The notes under the pieces: generated by a model
The model's database searches: none
Told to the model about the DNA's origin: nothing
Seen by the model: only the letters and a program-made list of their open reading frames with translations
Source: an uncultured Prevotellaceae bacterium
GTDB taxonomy: Bacteria; Bacteroidota; Bacteroidia; Bacteroidales; Muribaculaceae
DNA: 64,000 bases
NCBI GenBank assembly: GCA_900317325.1
Contig: ONGE01000001.1
Coordinates: 97,891-161,890, forward strand
Direction: 5' to 3'
Part shown: positions 1 through 9,400 of the stretch, piece by piece
How the letters are laid out: each line of letters begins with the position of its first letter
Position numbering within the stretch: the first letter of the stretch is position 1
Position numbers and translations under genes: made by a program

Positions 1-2
1 CC

Positions 3-824
3 GTCTCGATGGGTATCGGACTGGGGAACAAGAACTTGAACCTGCCCGGGTTCTCCTACGGTCTCCATTTTCCTGGTGACGACACTGATTACGGTCCTGA
101 TACAGAAACGCTCAAGCTCCAATTCCGCTCTGCGACAGCTGTGGGCGTGGAGGGAGCCTATTTCTTCAATCCCTACATCGGTATCGGCGGACGTCTTCGC
201 GTCAAGAGCACGCCTATCAATGGCTGGTCACAATTTGCCAATATCGAGAGAGAAAGTATGGAAGACATCACCCATGATCCCGATTATCTGGGCGCCATCC
301 AATACTTTGACCTCGAGATTGAAAGTGACCACATTACCGAATTCGCGGCCGATGCCGGCCTATACTTCAGCCTGCCGCTATCCAGCCGTTTTGCCATCGG
401 CTCCAAGTTACTCATTGGCCGCAGCATTATGGACGACATTGATGTGAATTCCAAATTCGTTGGAAAAGTGCTTCACTATGATGGAGATGACCATTTCTCG
501 GTAGACGAAGAACACGTTGCCTACTGTGACTGGGACTACATTGATGTCCATGCCTCCAACTCGATGAAATTCGGTACAGGCCTGTCTCTTACCTGGGCTT
601 ATAAAAACGCATTCTCGTGGCGCGTGTTCTGTGATTATGATTATTCCCACAAAACCTATACAGCCACCTACGCCCCGTTCATATACTTGGAAGATTTTTG
701 TCCAGATCTGCGTAATTATTACATTACTGAATACAACTGGGATCCCGTGCAGGAGTTCAAATCCAGTGCGAGCAAACACCTGCACCAGTGGGTACTGGGC
801 GGATCGCTGTGCATCTCCTTTTAA
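3..824 (+). CDS. Outer-membrane beta-barrel-like protein, 5' truncated
   Basis: The frame is open from the left edge, so the gene probably begins upstream; the ATG at 9 is only the first one inside the window and is not followed by a signal peptide. The 271 visible residues alternate polar and aromatic/hydrophobic positions and are rich in Gly, Tyr, Phe and Asp, in strand-like stretches (for example around AYFFNPYIGIGGRLRV and DAGLYFSLPLSSRFAIGSK). The chain ends in a strand finishing SLCISF, and a terminal Phe is typical of outer-membrane barrels. The family is not recognised; it could be the C-terminal barrel half of a longer envelope protein. A nonamer repeat array starts directly after its stop codon. 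Confidence 0.55.
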   Translation, partial: VSMGIGLGNKNLNLPGFSYGLHFPGDDTDYGPDTETLKLQFRSATAVGVEGAYFFNPYIGIGGRLRVKSTPINGWSQFANIERESMEDITHDPDYLGAIQYFDLEIESDHITEFAADAGLYFSLPLSSRFAIGSKLLIGRSIMDDIDVNSKFVGKVLHYDGDDHFSVDEEHVAYCDWDYIDVHASNSMKFGTGLSLTWAYKNAFSWRVFCDYDYSHKTYTATYAPFIYLEDFCPDLRNYYITEYNWDPVQEFKSSASKHLHQWVLGGSLCISF

Positions 825-869
825 CCAATTGGACCAATTGGACTTATTAGACCAATTTGACCAATTCAA
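825..869. repeat. Intergenic nonamer array, CCAATTNGA type (5 units)
   Basis: Five consecutive 9-nt units close to CCAATTGGA/CCAATTTGA begin at the base after the TAA of the upstream gene and run to just before fmt. The same nonamer family occurs at 41194-41274 and 41872-41925. The array fills nearly the whole gap to fmt and creates a spurious TTG start at 857. Confidence 0.8.
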
Positions 870-880
870 CCAACAACAAT

Positions 881-1861
881 ATGACTAAAGAGGATTTGAA
901 GATTGTTTTTTTCGGGACCCCCGACTTTGCTGTCGAGAGCCTGAGTCGTCTCGTTGACGGTGGCTATAACGTGGCTGCCGTGGTCACCATGCCCGACAAG
1001 CCTGCTGGACGCGGCCGCCAGCTGCAACAGAGCGATGTGAAGCGCTATGCTGTGAAACACGGCCTGCCAGTGCTGCAGCCCGTGAGCCTCAAGGACGAGG
1101 CCTTTATCGAGGAGTTGCGCGCATTCAATGCCCAGCTGTTCATCGTCATCGCCTTCAGGATGCTGCCCGAGGCCGTGTGGCAAATGCCGCCGTTGGGCAC
1201 CTTCAATCTGCACGCCTCGCTGCTGCCGCGTTACCGCGGCGCCGCCCCCATCAACTGGGCCGTTATGAACGGCGACACCGAGACAGGCGTGACCACTTTT
1301 TTCCTCAAGCATGAAATCGACACGGGCGACGTCATCCAGCAGCGCTCCTGCCCCATCGGCCGTCAAGAGAACGTGGAGGACATCCACGACCGCCTGATGG
1401 TCATGGGTGCCGACATGGTGCTCGAGACCGTCGATGCCATCATCGCCGGCACAGTCAAGCCTATCCCGCAGGACCAGTTGCTCACAGCAGGCCAGCAAGC
1501 CACTCCGGCACCCAAGATTTTCAAGGACACCTGCCGCATTGACTGGAGCCGTCCCGCCGAGTCTCTGTATAACCACATCCGCGGCCTGTCGCCCTACCCT
1601 GCAGCCTGGACGACACTAGAGAACGAGGATGGCAAGGAGGCCGTTACCCTCAAGGTCTATACCACCGGCGAGCCTGAACCGTTCACCGCCAGTGAAACCC
1701 CTGTTCCCGGCACCATCAAGGCCGACCGCAAAACCATGCGCGTGGCCTGTGCCGACGGCTGGCTGCAATTGATTTCCCTGCAGCAGTCAGGCAAGAAGCG
1801 AATGGAGACCGACGCGTTCCTGCGCGGCTTCGTGCTCTCGCCAACCGCACATTGCCAGTAA
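881..1861 (+). CDS. fmt: Methionyl-tRNA formyltransferase
   Basis: Transfers a formyl group from 10-formyl-tetrahydrofolate to Met-tRNAfMet for translation initiation in the cytoplasm. The 326-residue protein has the N-terminal formyltransferase fold starting IVFFGTPDFAVESL, the family signature NLHASLLPRYRGAAPINW with the catalytic His, and the substrate loop DTGDVI. The C-terminal domain (from about residue 205, ending at LRGF) is the OB-fold tRNA-binding part. Length is normal. The frame is open from a TTG at 857, but that stretch lies in a repeat array and reads N/S/T-rich; the ATG at 881 begins directly before the conserved core, so I chose it. A GC-rich hairpin pair follows the stop. 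Confidence 0.96.
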   Translation: MTKEDLKIVFFGTPDFAVESLSRLVDGGYNVAAVVTMPDKPAGRGRQLQQSDVKRYAVKHGLPVLQPVSLKDEAFIEELRAFNAQLFIVIAFRMLPEAVWQMPPLGTFNLHASLLPRYRGAAPINWAVMNGDTETGVTTFFLKHEIDTGDVIQQRSCPIGRQENVEDIHDRLMVMGADMVLETVDAIIAGTVKPIPQDQLLTAGQQATPAPKIFKDTCRIDWSRPAESLYNHIRGLSPYPAAWTTLENEDGKEAVTLKVYTTGEPEPFTASETPVPGTIKADRKTMRVACADGWLQLISLQQSGKKRMETDAFLRGFVLSPTAHCQ

Positions 1862-1877
1862 TCACACAGCACATTCT

Positions 1878-1943
1878 ACAGGCGATTGCTATCGCCTGTG
1901 AGACACAAGAGAGGCGCCCCAGTTCGGGACGCCCCTCTTTTTC
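1878..1943. terminator. Double hairpin with T-tract between fmt and the convergent protease gene
   Basis: Two stem-loops lie in series. The first is ACAGGCGAT-TGCT-ATCGCCTGT (1878-1899). The second pairs GAGGCGCCCC with GGGACGCCCCTC (about 1909-1938) and is followed by TTTTT on the plus strand. It ends fmt and probably also the minus-strand protease transcript. The second hairpin is closely repeated at 5691-5721 behind the paralogous protease. Confidence 0.75.
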
Positions 1944-1959
1944 AGTAGTATTCACATGC

Positions 1960-1979
1960 CAGACCGTTTTGACGGTCTG
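1960..1979 (-). terminator. Stem-loop directly downstream of protease gene 1
   Basis: Perfect 7-bp stem CAGACCG / CGGTCTG with a 6-nt loop, 15 nt past the stop codon of the minus-strand C10 protease. A near copy (CAGACC / GGTCTG) sits at 5741-5760 behind the second protease, so this 3' flank was duplicated with the gene. Confidence 0.55.
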
Positions 1980-1994
1980 ATGAGAACGTCAGCA

Positions 1995-4900
1995 TCATTC
2001 AATCACCAGAAGTCGGTTGGTGCTAACGACATTAGGCTTCGATGCATTGGCGCTGGTGGATACCAGGTTGATCATTGCCGTAACGTCCGAGACGTTGATT
2101 TCGCCATCTCCATTAACGTCGCCACAGATCGGGCAAACCTCACCACCAGCTACCACAGCATTGATAACGGCAGTCACGTCCGAGATGTTGATAGCGCCAT
2201 CGTGGTTCGCGTCACCACGCTCGTAGCCATGACCGTTCTCGAACAGGGTTACTTCCTCGACGTTGCTCCAGTCGCTCTCGGTGCCGTCGGCATAATAAGC
2301 CTTCACCTTATAGAGGAAGGTGCCCTCGGCCGTGAGGTCGTTCACGATGTAGCTCTTGTTGGTAATGCCCTCAATCAAGCGATAGTTGGCATCGCCGGTC
2401 TCGGTAGCTTTGAGCTTGGCAGTCTCGGTAATGTCACCGGGATAAACCGTAATGCTCTTGATAGCGATATAGTTGGCACGACCTTGTACTCTTACCTGAT
2501 CGCTGGACGAGCAGTTCAAGACGACAGTGATGGTCTGGAATTCATCCTCATCAGTCGAACCGAGGGTGTAGTCCTGGTATGCCGAGTTGGTTGCAATGCG
2601 TACCTGGCCTACACCATAATTGGACGGATAGTAAGATTTCACGTTAACCACTACAGTCACCTTGTCATAGCCGGTAAGGTCAAGCGTCGGGCTTATAATA
2701 GAACCATAGGTCGTCGTCGACCACCAACCGGAGCCTGTCGTTGCGCCGGTGATAACAAAGCCGTCGTTGATGTAGAGATAGTTCTCGGCCGTCCAGCCCT
2801 CGGGCAGGTATTGCGAAGCCGTGCTGGCGCAGTTGGGCAACTGATTATTATCGTTGGTAACAGCTTCGATGCCGGTGAGGTCGCAAACACTGACGGGATC
2901 GGGAGTCACGGGCTCGGCGGGCTTAGCCGATACCTCGAGGGTGTAGCTGGTCACGTTGTTGTCGGGTGTCTCGTCGGTCCATTCGGCACAGAATCTGGTC
3001 AAGTTGATGTAGCTCTCATTAGCGGGCAGCATCACGGGAGCATACTTCACGAGGTCAGCCTGGCCGTTGAGCGTTACGGTAACGGGCTGAGCATTGGGAC
3101 TGGTGAGAGTCACGGTGCCCGTGTGGATGCCGAATGCCGTCGGCGTGTAGGTCACGTTGACAGTAGCATTGTCAGCCTCACCCGATACGATCTCGGTCTT
3201 GTCGATGGTGAAGCCCTCGCCCTCAACTGCCAACGACACGTTACCCTCGAGGAATGCGCTGTTCACAACAAACGACTTGGTGACAGGTGTACCAACGGTG
3301 GTGACAAAGTCGAGAGTCGTGGGATTAGCGGTAATGGTGGGTGTCGTGGTTGCGATACCGCTGAGCGTAACAGTAACGGGCTGTGCACCATTGCTGGTCA
3401 GAGTGACAGTGCCCGTAGAAGAGCCGCCAGTGGTAGGACGATACGTCACGGTAACCTCTGCACCTTCGGCAGCAGCGGCCCTGGTGATGTTAGTCTTGTT
3501 GATTGAGAAGCCATTGCCCGAAACGGCCAGCGAAACATTAGCGGTCAAGTCGGTTCCAGTCACGGTAAATGTCTTGGTCACCTCATCGCCGACATTGGCG
3601 TTGAACGACAGTGACCTGGGATTAGCTGCCAATGTTGGAACACCAACGGCTGTACCACTGAGGGCCACGGTAACATCTTGTGCACCGTTGCATTTCAGCA
3701 CAACGTTGCCATTGTAAGTGCCACTGGCAGTGGGATTGAAAGTAACGGTAACCGTTACAGTTTTACCATTGACAGCATTACGGGTGATGTTCGTCTTATC
3801 AATGGTGTAGCCTGTTCCGCTGCACGACAGGGTAACCACGCTACCTGAAGTCAGGTTGGAACCTGTCACGTCAAAGGTCTGGGTTACAGGAGTGCCGACG
3901 TTGGTTGAGAAATTCAACGATGTGGGATTAACCGTCAACTTGGGCACGGTGGTGGAAGTACCCGTGAGACTGATGGTCTGACTCTGGGCGTTAGAACTGC
4001 TCACGGTAATCGTTCCGGTCTGAGTGCCGGCAGCTGTGGGAGCATAGGTTACAGTGACCTGGGCGCCAGCCTTGGCCTGGGCTGCCGTCAGGGTATTGGG
4101 AGACACACTGTAAACCGCGCTGCCGCTCTTGGAAATGGTGACATCACCCAGCAGGTTGGAACCAGTTACAGTGAAGGTCTGGGTATAAGTCTCACCCGTG
4201 TTGCCGGTGAATGACAACGAGGTGGGAGTTACACTCAATTCAGGAACGGTAGAAGCACCACCGGGGGGCTGGATGCCCACGATAGCCTGCTGTTGAGAGC
4301 TGAAGGTGTAACCGCCGTAGGTGAATGAGTTCATCGCATACCAGCTGTTACCATCACCACTCCAACCGAAGTTCACGTGGTACTTGCCATCGCTGTCACG
4401 GTAACCATCCACGTTGAAGGCGTGACCGCCACCCTGGGTATCAACACCCAGATAAACAACGGGACGGCCTGCAGCCATCTCATTCTGAATCAAAGCGCCC
4501 CAGTTGGCCTCGCTATAAGACGACTTGTTGGCCAATCGGGTGTTGGAATCATAACCCAAAGTCTTGAACATGGTAGCAATGATCTGTGAGTTGGTGGTGT
4601 AGATACCACTGCCACCGGCAGCTTCTGTACCATACATCATCTTCTCAAGCTGACCCACATAACGCATCAGCGTGGCCACGGCATTGGACTGAGTTGAGTT
4701 GTAACTGGTGTAAGTATCCTTCATGTTTGCCCAATCAAAGGTAGTGGCAGCCACCGAAGGATAAGTGAAGTTTACACTCTGATAATATGATAATTCAAGG
4801 GCAGCAGTGTAAGAGGCTACTGCAGGAACCTGAGTGGTCGGGTATTTCCAGTAGTACAGCACCATCGATGCCGAAGTTGCGGGGCAACCCGTCAAGCACT

Positions 4901-5417
4901 GGTAAGATTTATTGTTATAGGTGAAAGCGCACTGACTCCAGTACGGGGCCATCTGATCCCATTTCGCCGTAAGCAGCGGGCCGTAGGTGACAGCACGCAA
5001 CTTGGGAGTCAATGACTGTGAAGGTTTCTCGACCTGAATGTTGGGATGATTATGAAGGTACTCGATTTCCCCCTTGTACTGGTCGAGCACGGCTTGCATC
5101 GACGGCGCCAGGCGGTTGATATCCTTCAGCGGCTCATCACCGACCATGAGGATTTCCTCAGCACGGTCGTCACCTGCCACAACCAGGAAGGTGGACGAGG
5201 TGTTGAAGATATAATACACGGGCTTATTCAGCTTGGTATCGCCAATCTCGGTCTTGAGCAAGACGGGCTTTAAAGCTGAGGAAGCCATCATTTTACCTGC
5301 ATACATTTGATTCAGGTAACTTTGAGCTGTTCTCTGGGCCTTTGCCAAATCGACAGGTGCGGCCGACAGAGACAATGTCGCAATAGCGACAGTCAACAAA
5401 AGCAAAAATTTTTTCAT
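1995..5417 (-). CDS. Secreted C10 (streptopain-family) cysteine protease with Ig-like repeats and dockerin-like tail
   Basis: A 1140-residue exported protease. The start at 5417 gives a signal peptide (MKKFLLLLTVAIATLSLSAA); the frame is open for 32 further codons upstream, but these lie in the promoter region. A Spi-type propeptide (about residues 21-145) precedes the papain-like domain, with nucleophile C178 in LTGCPATS, H332 in GGGHAFNVDGY and the following NFGWSGDG segment. Four repeats of about 97 residues follow (391-487, 491-588, 593-688, 692-786), each starting P-x-L/I-x-x-x-PTSL-x-F. After them come an Fn3-like module (about 792-850), a beta-rich region and a second Fn3-like module. 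The last 60 residues hold two dockerin-like calcium loops (GDANHDGAINISDV and GDVNGDGEINVSDV). Presumably it degrades proteins outside the cell or on its surface; the substrate is unknown. It is paralogous to the next gene. Confidence 0.92.
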   Translation of the reverse strand: MKKFLLLLTVAIATLSLSAAPVDLAKAQRTAQSYLNQMYAGKMMASSALKPVLLKTEIGDTKLNKPVYYIFNTSSTFLVVAGDDRAEEILMVGDEPLKDINRLAPSMQAVLDQYKGEIEYLHNHPNIQVEKPSQSLTPKLRAVTYGPLLTAKWDQMAPYWSQCAFTYNNKSYQCLTGCPATSASMVLYYWKYPTTQVPAVASYTAALELSYYQSVNFTYPSVAATTFDWANMKDTYTSYNSTQSNAVATLMRYVGQLEKMMYGTEAAGGSGIYTTNSQIIATMFKTLGYDSNTRLANKSSYSEANWGALIQNEMAAGRPVVYLGVDTQGGGHAFNVDGYRDSDGKYHVNFGWSGDGNSWYAMNSFTYGGYTFSSQQQAIVGIQPPGGASTVPELSVTPTSLSFTGNTGETYTQTFTVTGSNLLGDVTISKSGSAVYSVSPNTLTAAQAKAGAQVTVTYAPTAAGTQTGTITVSSSNAQSQTISLTGTSTTVPKLTVNPTSLNFSTNVGTPVTQTFDVTGSNLTSGSVVTLSCSGTGYTIDKTNITRNAVNGKTVTVTVTFNPTASGTYNGNVVLKCNGAQDVTVALSGTAVGVPTLAANPRSLSFNANVGDEVTKTFTVTGTDLTANVSLAVSGNGFSINKTNITRAAAAEGAEVTVTYRPTTGGSSTGTVTLTSNGAQPVTVTLSGIATTTPTITANPTTLDFVTTVGTPVTKSFVVNSAFLEGNVSLAVEGEGFTIDKTEIVSGEADNATVNVTYTPTAFGIHTGTVTLTSPNAQPVTVTLNGQADLVKYAPVMLPANESYINLTRFCAEWTDETPDNNVTSYTLEVSAKPAEPVTPDPVSVCDLTGIEAVTNDNNQLPNCASTASQYLPEGWTAENYLYINDGFVITGATTGSGWWSTTTYGSIISPTLDLTGYDKVTVVVNVKSYYPSNYGVGQVRIATNSAYQDYTLGSTDEDEFQTITVVLNCSSSDQVRVQGRANYIAIKSITVYPGDITETAKLKATETGDANYRLIEGITNKSYIVNDLTAEGTFLYKVKAYYADGTESDWSNVEEVTLFENGHGYERGDANHDGAINISDVTAVINAVVAGGEVCPICGDVNGDGEINVSDVTAMINLVSTSANASKPNVVSTNRLLVIE

Positions 5418-5482
5418 AAGCGAAAAATGGTAATTAATTACAATATATGAATTGGTTAATCTTCGGTCTATGTTTGGACTGG

Positions 5483-5514
5483 CAAAAATACAACACTCAA
5501 TCGGAAATAACAAA
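5483..5514 (-). promoter_or_regulatory. Bacteroidetes promoter for protease gene 1
   Basis: On the minus strand TTTG (5514-5511) is followed by exactly 20 nt and TATTTTTG (5490-5483), matching the Bacteroidetes -33/-7 consensus TTTG-N19-21-TAnnTTTG. The implied start of transcription leaves a leader of about 60 nt before the ATG at 5417. The element and its surroundings recur upstream of the second protease. The rest of the 5418-5773 gap holds only the terminator of the next gene. Confidence 0.8.
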
Positions 5515-5690
5515 TTATTTCTTTTTATTTATCAATATTTCACGACAAAAGGTGATATACCGAAACAAGTAGCCCAAAATCCCCAGGGGTGACTGCTTCA
5601 TCGACCAGAACCGCCCCACCGGGATTCTATACAGCAGCGCATAACCACTGAGCACCTGCTCACATGGATTGCAATCGCCAGCATGACACA

Positions 5691-5760
5691 AGAGGGGCGC
5701 CCCGAATCGGGACGCCCCTCTATTTTCAGTATTCACACGGCAGACCATCAAAACGGTCTG
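5691..5760 (-). terminator. Terminator hairpins behind protease gene 2
   Basis: GAGGGGCGCCCC pairs with GGGACGCCCCTC across a short loop (5692-5720), and a second stem CAGACC / GGTCTG lies at 5741-5760, close to the stop of the minus-strand gene ending at 5774. Both are diverged copies of the 1909-1943 and 1960-1979 hairpins. Confidence 0.7.
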
Positions 5761-5773
5761 TCAGGAATTGTCA

Positions 5774-8700
5774 TTAAAACTCAACAAGGCGGTTGATGTT
5801 AACGGCCTGAACCTTGGGAGCATTGGTGCTGTTGGCCACCAGGTTGATCATTGCGGTTACATCCGAGATGTTGACATTTCCATCGCCATTGAGGTCACCA
5901 CAGATCGGGCAAACCTCACCACCGGCAACTACTGCATTGATCACGGCAGTCACATCAGAGATGTTGACAGCGCCATCGTGGTTCACGTCACCAAGCTCAT
6001 AGCCATGGCCGTTCTCGAACAGGGTTACCTCCTCGATGTTACTCCAATCGCTCTCGGTGCCATCCTGGTACAGAGCCTTAACCCTGTAGAGGAAGGTACC
6101 CTCGGCGGTCAGATTCTCAACGTTGTAGAACCTGTCGGTGATGCCAGTGATCAGACGGCTGTTCTCATCGCCGGTCTCCTGGGCAAGGAGCATGGTGTAG
6201 GTTGCGTTGGTGTCGCCAGCATAGATCTTGATGTCCTGGATGGCGAACAGGTTCTCAACACCCTCAAATACCACCTGGTCGTTCTCGGCAACATCAAGCA
6301 CTACGGTATAGGTGTTGAAGTTATCGGTGCCAAGAACAACTTCCTGTGATCCGGCACTGGTCTTCACGCGGATGGTTGCAGCGCCATAATAGCTTGCATA
6401 GTAGGAATAAGCACTCATCACAACGGTTACCTTGTCATAGCCGGTGAAGTCATAGGTCTTAGAAGTGACACCGCAAGCGTTGCTGCTCAGGTAACCCGAG
6501 ATGATGTATCCGTTATTGATCCACAGACCAGTCTGGGCAGTCCAACCATCAGGCAGATAGTCACTTGCCGAGCTGGCAACGTTGGTCAACTGGTTACTCG
6601 AGTTAGTCACTGAAGTCAAGCTGGTGAAGTCGGCATCCTCGAGCAGGACGGGATCGAGAATCACGGGAGTTTCGGGCTTGAGCGTCACCTCAAGGGTGTA
6701 GCTTTCCACGTTAGCCTCGGGGGTAGCATCGGTCCAGTCGGCACGGAACTTGGTCAAGTTGATGAACTGCTCGTTGGCGGGCAGCATTACGGGAGTATAC
6801 TTGGCAAGATTAGCAGTACCGTTCAGGGCGACTGTCACATCTTCGGCACCAGCACTGGTCAGTGTGATCATAGCATTGTCGGTGCCAAGAGCGGTCGGGG
6901 TATAGGTAACGGTAACGTCCACGCCGTTCAAGGCATCGGCGGCGGTGATGGTCATCGGCTCGATGCTGTAAACGCCATTCTCGTCGTTCAATGCCAGGTT
7001 CACATCACCGGTAAGGTTGGAACCGGAAACATGGAAGGTGGCAGTGGTGGGCTCGCCAATATTGGTGGTCAGGTCAAGAGCAGCGGGATTCACCACGATG
7101 GTGGGATCGCTGTTCTCCAGGAGGGTCACTTGCTTAACCTCGCTGTCGGCGACACCGCCATTGATGTAGTTGGCCACAACATAGAAGTTGAACGTGCCGG
7201 CCTCGGTGAGACCAGTAACGGTATAGCTCTTGCTGGTGATACCGGTAATCACACGATAAGTGGCGTCACCGGTTTCGCTGGCCTTGAGCTGATTAGCAGC
7301 GGTGGGATCACCGGCATAAATCTTCACGTACCTCATGTCGGGCATACCCGAGGTGGTGATCCTAACACGGTCGCTAGTGTTGCAATCCAGAACGAAGGTG
7401 TACCAGCTGAACGAGTTACCGGACAGGTTAACGGTCTTGGTCTGGGCGTTGGTAGCCACAGTCATGGTGTTGTTGGACTGGTAGGGCTCAGAGTAAACCA
7501 TCACGGTCACCTTGTCATAGCCAGTGAGGTCGTAGGTTGCAGTCTGCACATAGGACGAGCTGCTTGATGACAAGTAGGCGGCACTATTGGAGCTATAATA
7601 GGTCAGACCGTTCTGCGACCATCCAGAAGGAATTGCGGCCGAAGAAGTCCAGTCGACAGAGTCAATCAGCGCATAGGGGGGCATGAACGGCTGGTCGCTC
7701 ACATAGAGGGTGTAACTCTCCACGTTAGCGGCAGGAGTCTCGTCGGTCCAGCTAGCGGTGAACGAGGTGGAGGTGATATTGCTGGCATCGAGCAATACGG
7801 GATCGTAAGTCTCGAGGTCGGCGTTACCGTTGATCTTGAGCGTCACGGTCTCGGCACCGGTGCTGGTCAAGGTGACAGTAGCCTCGTGGGAACCGAATGT
7901 TGCAGGATTATAGGTAACAGTTACAGTAGCTTCGTTCTGGGCCTGAGTTGCACTGACACTGGTGGTGCTCAGTGAGAAGGCATTGCTGCCGCTGAGGCTC
8001 AAGTTCACATTGTCGGTGAGGTTGGCACCCTTAACGGTGAAGGTTGCGGTGACAGCATTGCCCACAATGGTGTTCATCATGAGCGAGGTGGGGTTAACCG
8101 TGATCCTGGGATCGGTGAGAGCACCTGCGGGGGGCTCAATACCGATAATCATGGCCTCGCCATAGTTGAAGACATAAGAACCAGACTGGCCGGTTGCACC
8201 GGTAGCGGTGGTGAAGTTGTGCAGCGTGCAATAGCCGTTGCTGTCGCCGCTCCAGCCCCAGTTCACATAGTACTGACCGTTGGCGTTGCAGCCAAACACG
8301 TTGAAGGCGTGACCCGAAACGCTGTAGCCACCACTGACATCATAGGCCAGATACTCGATGGGACGACCGTTGTGCAACTCGTTCAACATATACTCGTTCC
8401 ACTCGGCGTCGGTATACTGTTGCGGGCCATTAGTGTAGGTCCAACCCGAGCTAACAAGCTCGGTGAGCAGGAGGTACTGGGCATCGGTGTAACCCATGTT
8501 GAGGCAGCCCTGGTAAATCTCGGGGTCGTTGGCACCACTGGCACTGGTGCTGTACTGGTAATCGGGAATTGCCTGGCCGGCATAGCGCATCAGCCATGCC
8601 ACGGCATCGGCCTGGGCCGATGTGTAGTTGTAATTGGACGGTCCGGTATATTCGTCGATGATGTTATCCCAATCGGCTTGGCGCTCGGGCAGAGCAGCAG

Positions 8701-9304
8701 CACTGAGGCCGCCGGTACCCGAAAGCGCTGCTACAGCGGGATAGGTCTCGGGCCATTTCCACTTGTAGTAGCACATGGACAGCGAGGTGGCCGGGCAACC
8801 GGTAACAGCATGCCTACCGCCGCTGGACGGGCACTGGTTATTATAAGGAGCACTCTGGTCCCAGTTGGCGTTTACCAGCGGTGCAACGGGCGTGGTAGCA
8901 AACTTGGGCAGCTTCACGGGCACCATGGTACCTGCCTTGAGACCGTCAATCTGATATTTGTACTTGTTGAGCAACCACTGCATGCCGGGAGGAACGTTGT
9001 TCATGTCGAGAGCACCTTCCTCACCGTACATCAGGATCTGGGGTGCCAGGTCATCACCGGCAACCACTACATAGGACCTTTCGGTGTTGAAGATGTAGTA
9101 GTCCACAGCACTGGGCCTGGCAACCGATTTTTCAGCCTTGACAAGCTGAAGGTTAGAAGCCGCAGAGGCTTTAAGACGGCCAGCGGTCACTTGTTTTCTA
9201 AGAAACGCGTTGGCAGCGGCCTGAGCCTGTGACGTGGTCACATCGGCGGCCGACAGTGACAATGTCGCCATAGCGACAGTCATCAAAAGCAAGAATTTTT
9301 TCAT
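5774..9304 (-). CDS. Secreted C10 (streptopain-family) cysteine protease, tandem paralogue with dockerin-like tail
   Basis: An 1176-residue paralogue of the neighbouring protease. The ATG at 9304 gives the signal peptide MKKFLLLMTVAMATLSLSAA; the frame is open 26 codons further upstream, through the promoter. Catalytic C170 is in VTGCPATS and H332 in SGHAFNVFGC, followed by VNWGWSGDSNGY. The architecture behind the catalytic domain differs from the sister protein: one Ig-like repeat, Fn3-like module, beta-rich segment, a second Ig-like repeat, Fn3-like module, beta-rich segment, then the paired dockerin-like loops (GDVNHDGAVNISDV and GDLNGDGNVNISDV). The two proteins are most alike at the signal peptide, the last Fn3-like module and the dockerin end, and less alike in the middle. 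This suggests duplication followed by module shuffling. Its own promoter and terminator make it a separate transcription unit. Confidence 0.92.
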   Translation of the reverse strand: MKKFLLLMTVAMATLSLSAADVTTSQAQAAANAFLRKQVTAGRLKASAASNLQLVKAEKSVARPSAVDYYIFNTERSYVVVAGDDLAPQILMYGEEGALDMNNVPPGMQWLLNKYKYQIDGLKAGTMVPVKLPKFATTPVAPLVNANWDQSAPYNNQCPSSGGRHAVTGCPATSLSMCYYKWKWPETYPAVAALSGTGGLSAAALPERQADWDNIIDEYTGPSNYNYTSAQADAVAWLMRYAGQAIPDYQYSTSASGANDPEIYQGCLNMGYTDAQYLLLTELVSSGWTYTNGPQQYTDAEWNEYMLNELHNGRPIEYLAYDVSGGYSVSGHAFNVFGCNANGQYYVNWGWSGDSNGYCTLHNFTTATGATGQSGSYVFNYGEAMIIGIEPPAGALTDPRITVNPTSLMMNTIVGNAVTATFTVKGANLTDNVNLSLSGSNAFSLSTTSVSATQAQNEATVTVTYNPATFGSHEATVTLTSTGAETVTLKINGNADLETYDPVLLDASNITSTSFTASWTDETPAANVESYTLYVSDQPFMPPYALIDSVDWTSSAAIPSGWSQNGLTYYSSNSAAYLSSSSSSYVQTATYDLTGYDKVTVMVYSEPYQSNNTMTVATNAQTKTVNLSGNSFSWYTFVLDCNTSDRVRITTSGMPDMRYVKIYAGDPTAANQLKASETGDATYRVITGITSKSYTVTGLTEAGTFNFYVVANYINGGVADSEVKQVTLLENSDPTIVVNPAALDLTTNIGEPTTATFHVSGSNLTGDVNLALNDENGVYSIEPMTITAADALNGVDVTVTYTPTALGTDNAMITLTSAGAEDVTVALNGTANLAKYTPVMLPANEQFINLTKFRADWTDATPEANVESYTLEVTLKPETPVILDPVLLEDADFTSLTSVTNSSNQLTNVASSASDYLPDGWTAQTGLWINNGYIISGYLSSNACGVTSKTYDFTGYDKVTVVMSAYSYYASYYGAATIRVKTSAGSQEVVLGTDNFNTYTVVLDVAENDQVVFEGVENLFAIQDIKIYAGDTNATYTMLLAQETGDENSRLITGITDRFYNVENLTAEGTFLYRVKALYQDGTESDWSNIEEVTLFENGHGYELGDVNHDGAVNISDVTAVINAVVAGGEVCPICGDLNGDGNVNISDVTAMINLVANSTNAPKVQAVNINRLVEF

Positions 9305-9368
9305 AAGCAAAAAATGGTAATTAATTACAATATAAAATATATGAAATTTTGGTCTATGCTTGGACTGG

Positions 9369-9400
9369 CAAAAATACAACACTCAGCCGTAAATAACAAA
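9369..9400 (-). promoter_or_regulatory. Bacteroidetes promoter for protease gene 2
   Basis: On the minus strand TTTG (9400-9397), 20 nt, TATTTTTG (9376-9369): the same spacing and -7 octamer as the promoter at 5483-5514. Flanking bases (GGTCTATG and TTGGACTGGC next to it on the plus strand) are also conserved between the copies. I see nothing else in the 9305-9606 gap apart from AT-rich sequence. Confidence 0.8.

Noticed and set aside
857-880. TTG start for fmt eight codons upstream of the ATG
   Set aside because: These codons lie in the nonamer array and add only N/S/T-rich residues; the ATG at 881 fits the family start.
1956-3506. Plus-strand ORF opposite the end of protease gene 1
   Set aside because: It mirrors the dockerin and Ig-like repeats in the wrong strand; the minus-strand frame has all the protein signatures.
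5515-5751. 78-codon minus-strand ORF between the two proteases
   Set aside because: It spans the terminator hairpins and the promoter region; no protein-like features.
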